Of a stretch of DNA of 60,968 nt, positions 60,760-60,968 are shown one piece after another (position 1 is the first letter of the stretch; each line of letters opens with the position of its first letter). This stretch comes from Bacteroidota bacterium. GTDB lineage: Bacteria > Bacteroidota > Bacteroidia > SXHM01. The stretch lies in assembly GCA_947479755.1 (NCBI GenBank), contig CANKAM010000020.1, positions 1 to 60,968 on the forward strand. The letters are read 5' to 3'. The notes beneath the pieces were generated by a model. The model saw nothing but the letters and a program-made list of their open reading frames with translations. It was not told the origin of the DNA and ran no database searches. Position numbers and translations under genes: made by a program.

Positions 60760-60968
60760 TGGACCCGGAGAGAATCGAACTCTCGTCCAAACAATTGATC
60801 AATGTGCTTTCTACATGTTTATTCTGCTTTTAATTTTCGTCAGACTTTGGCAAGCGGACAGGCCATCAATCTGCTTAGCTTCTTTAGTTTCGTCACACCA
60901 ACGAAGCGTAGTGCAACTATCTCAGCATTTGCGGTGCTCCTGACGGGACGCGGCAGAGAAGAGCTTCC
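60760..60968 (-). ncRNA. ssrA: transfer-messenger RNA, 3' part (runs off the right edge)
   Basis: The minus strand ends in a tRNA-like TPsiC arm and acceptor (GACGAGAGTTCGATTCTC then CGGGTCCA), preceded by the ACATGTAGAAAGC segment and G/C-rich pseudoknot stems, as in tmRNAs of this phylum. Mature RNA ends at A on 60760; CCA is not encoded. The tag-coding part and the 5' acceptor strand lie beyond 60968. tmRNA with SmpB frees ribosomes stalled on broken messages. Confidence 0.88.

Noticed and set aside
60713-60943. 76-codon plus-strand frame at the right edge
   Set aside because: It lies over the terminator and the tmRNA on the other strand; the apparent protein is the reverse reading of tRNA-like structure.

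Overview
The window reads as chromosomal DNA of a free-living member of the Bacteroidota (Chitinophaga/Sphingobacterium/Cytophaga-like), AT-rich by eye. Evidence: secreted proteins with type IX secretion (T9SS) sorting domains of both the short type A kind and the gliding-motility (CHU_C) type B kind; promoters of the TTG-N17-22-TAnnTTTG kind; weak ribosome binding sites; and family types common in this phylum, such as the trifunctional MMPL/acyltransferase/methyltransferase, SiaC/DUF1987, DUF5777 and the NagZ-like/beta-lactamase fusion. No phage, IS element, integrase or CRISPR array was seen. It looks like core chromosome.

Layout. 1-7.4 kb: lipid A and lipid precursor genes (lpxH, accA), isoprenoid kinase ispE, and two histidine-degradation genes (ftcD, hutI) around a beta-helix lipoprotein. 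7.4-11.0 kb: a tight leftward run of amine oxidase, TPR protein, mazG and PAP2 phosphatase. 11.2-16.6 kb: a GH3/beta-lactamase fusion, then a 410-bp array of 41-bp hairpin units, then a convergent T9SS-secreted protein. 16.6-21.5 kb: flippase, membrane glycosyltransferase, copper ATPase. 21.5-30.5 kb: tRNA-His, two SiaC-like proteins bracketing two POT peptide transporters, a MazEF-like pair and the 1,283-residue trifunctional MMPL protein. 30.7-39.3 kb: a giant Ig-repeat adhesin, an M1 peptidase and a DUF2341 secreted protein. 39.3-46.6 kb: repair methyltransferase, oxidoreductase, lipoprotein, sugar transferase, S1 protein, 3-hydroxyacyl-CoA dehydrogenase and desaturase. 46.7-50.5 kb: priA, a DivIC/FtsB-like gene and a frameshifted M42 peptidase. 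50.5-53.3 kb: a Crp/Fnr-linked sulfur/thiol redox operon. 53.3-57.9 kb: PD40 lipoprotein, M28 peptidase, and a YceI-DUF5777-cytochrome operon. 58-61 kb: a small secreted protein, a NYN-LOTUS RNA-binding protein, a cold shock protein, a frameshifted secreted protein, and the 3' part of tmRNA running off the right edge.

The most unusual signal is not a protein. About fifteen imperfect palindromes or word-like repeats of at least eight families sit at gene edges. Some reach into coding sequence and supply signal-peptide residues, an internal loop or a C-terminal tail. Two 61-bp copies, 17 kb apart, have identical arms and unrelated loops. Their base changes are compensated inside each half-hairpin, which points to a two-hairpin, REP/BIME-like functional fold. 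The 41-bp hairpin array downstream of the GH3 fusion has the same small-loop architecture and an 82-bp higher-order period. No REP-associated transposase lies in the window. Two genes (M42 peptidase and the last secreted protein) are each broken by loss of one A in an A-run, which may be real mutation or sequence error.
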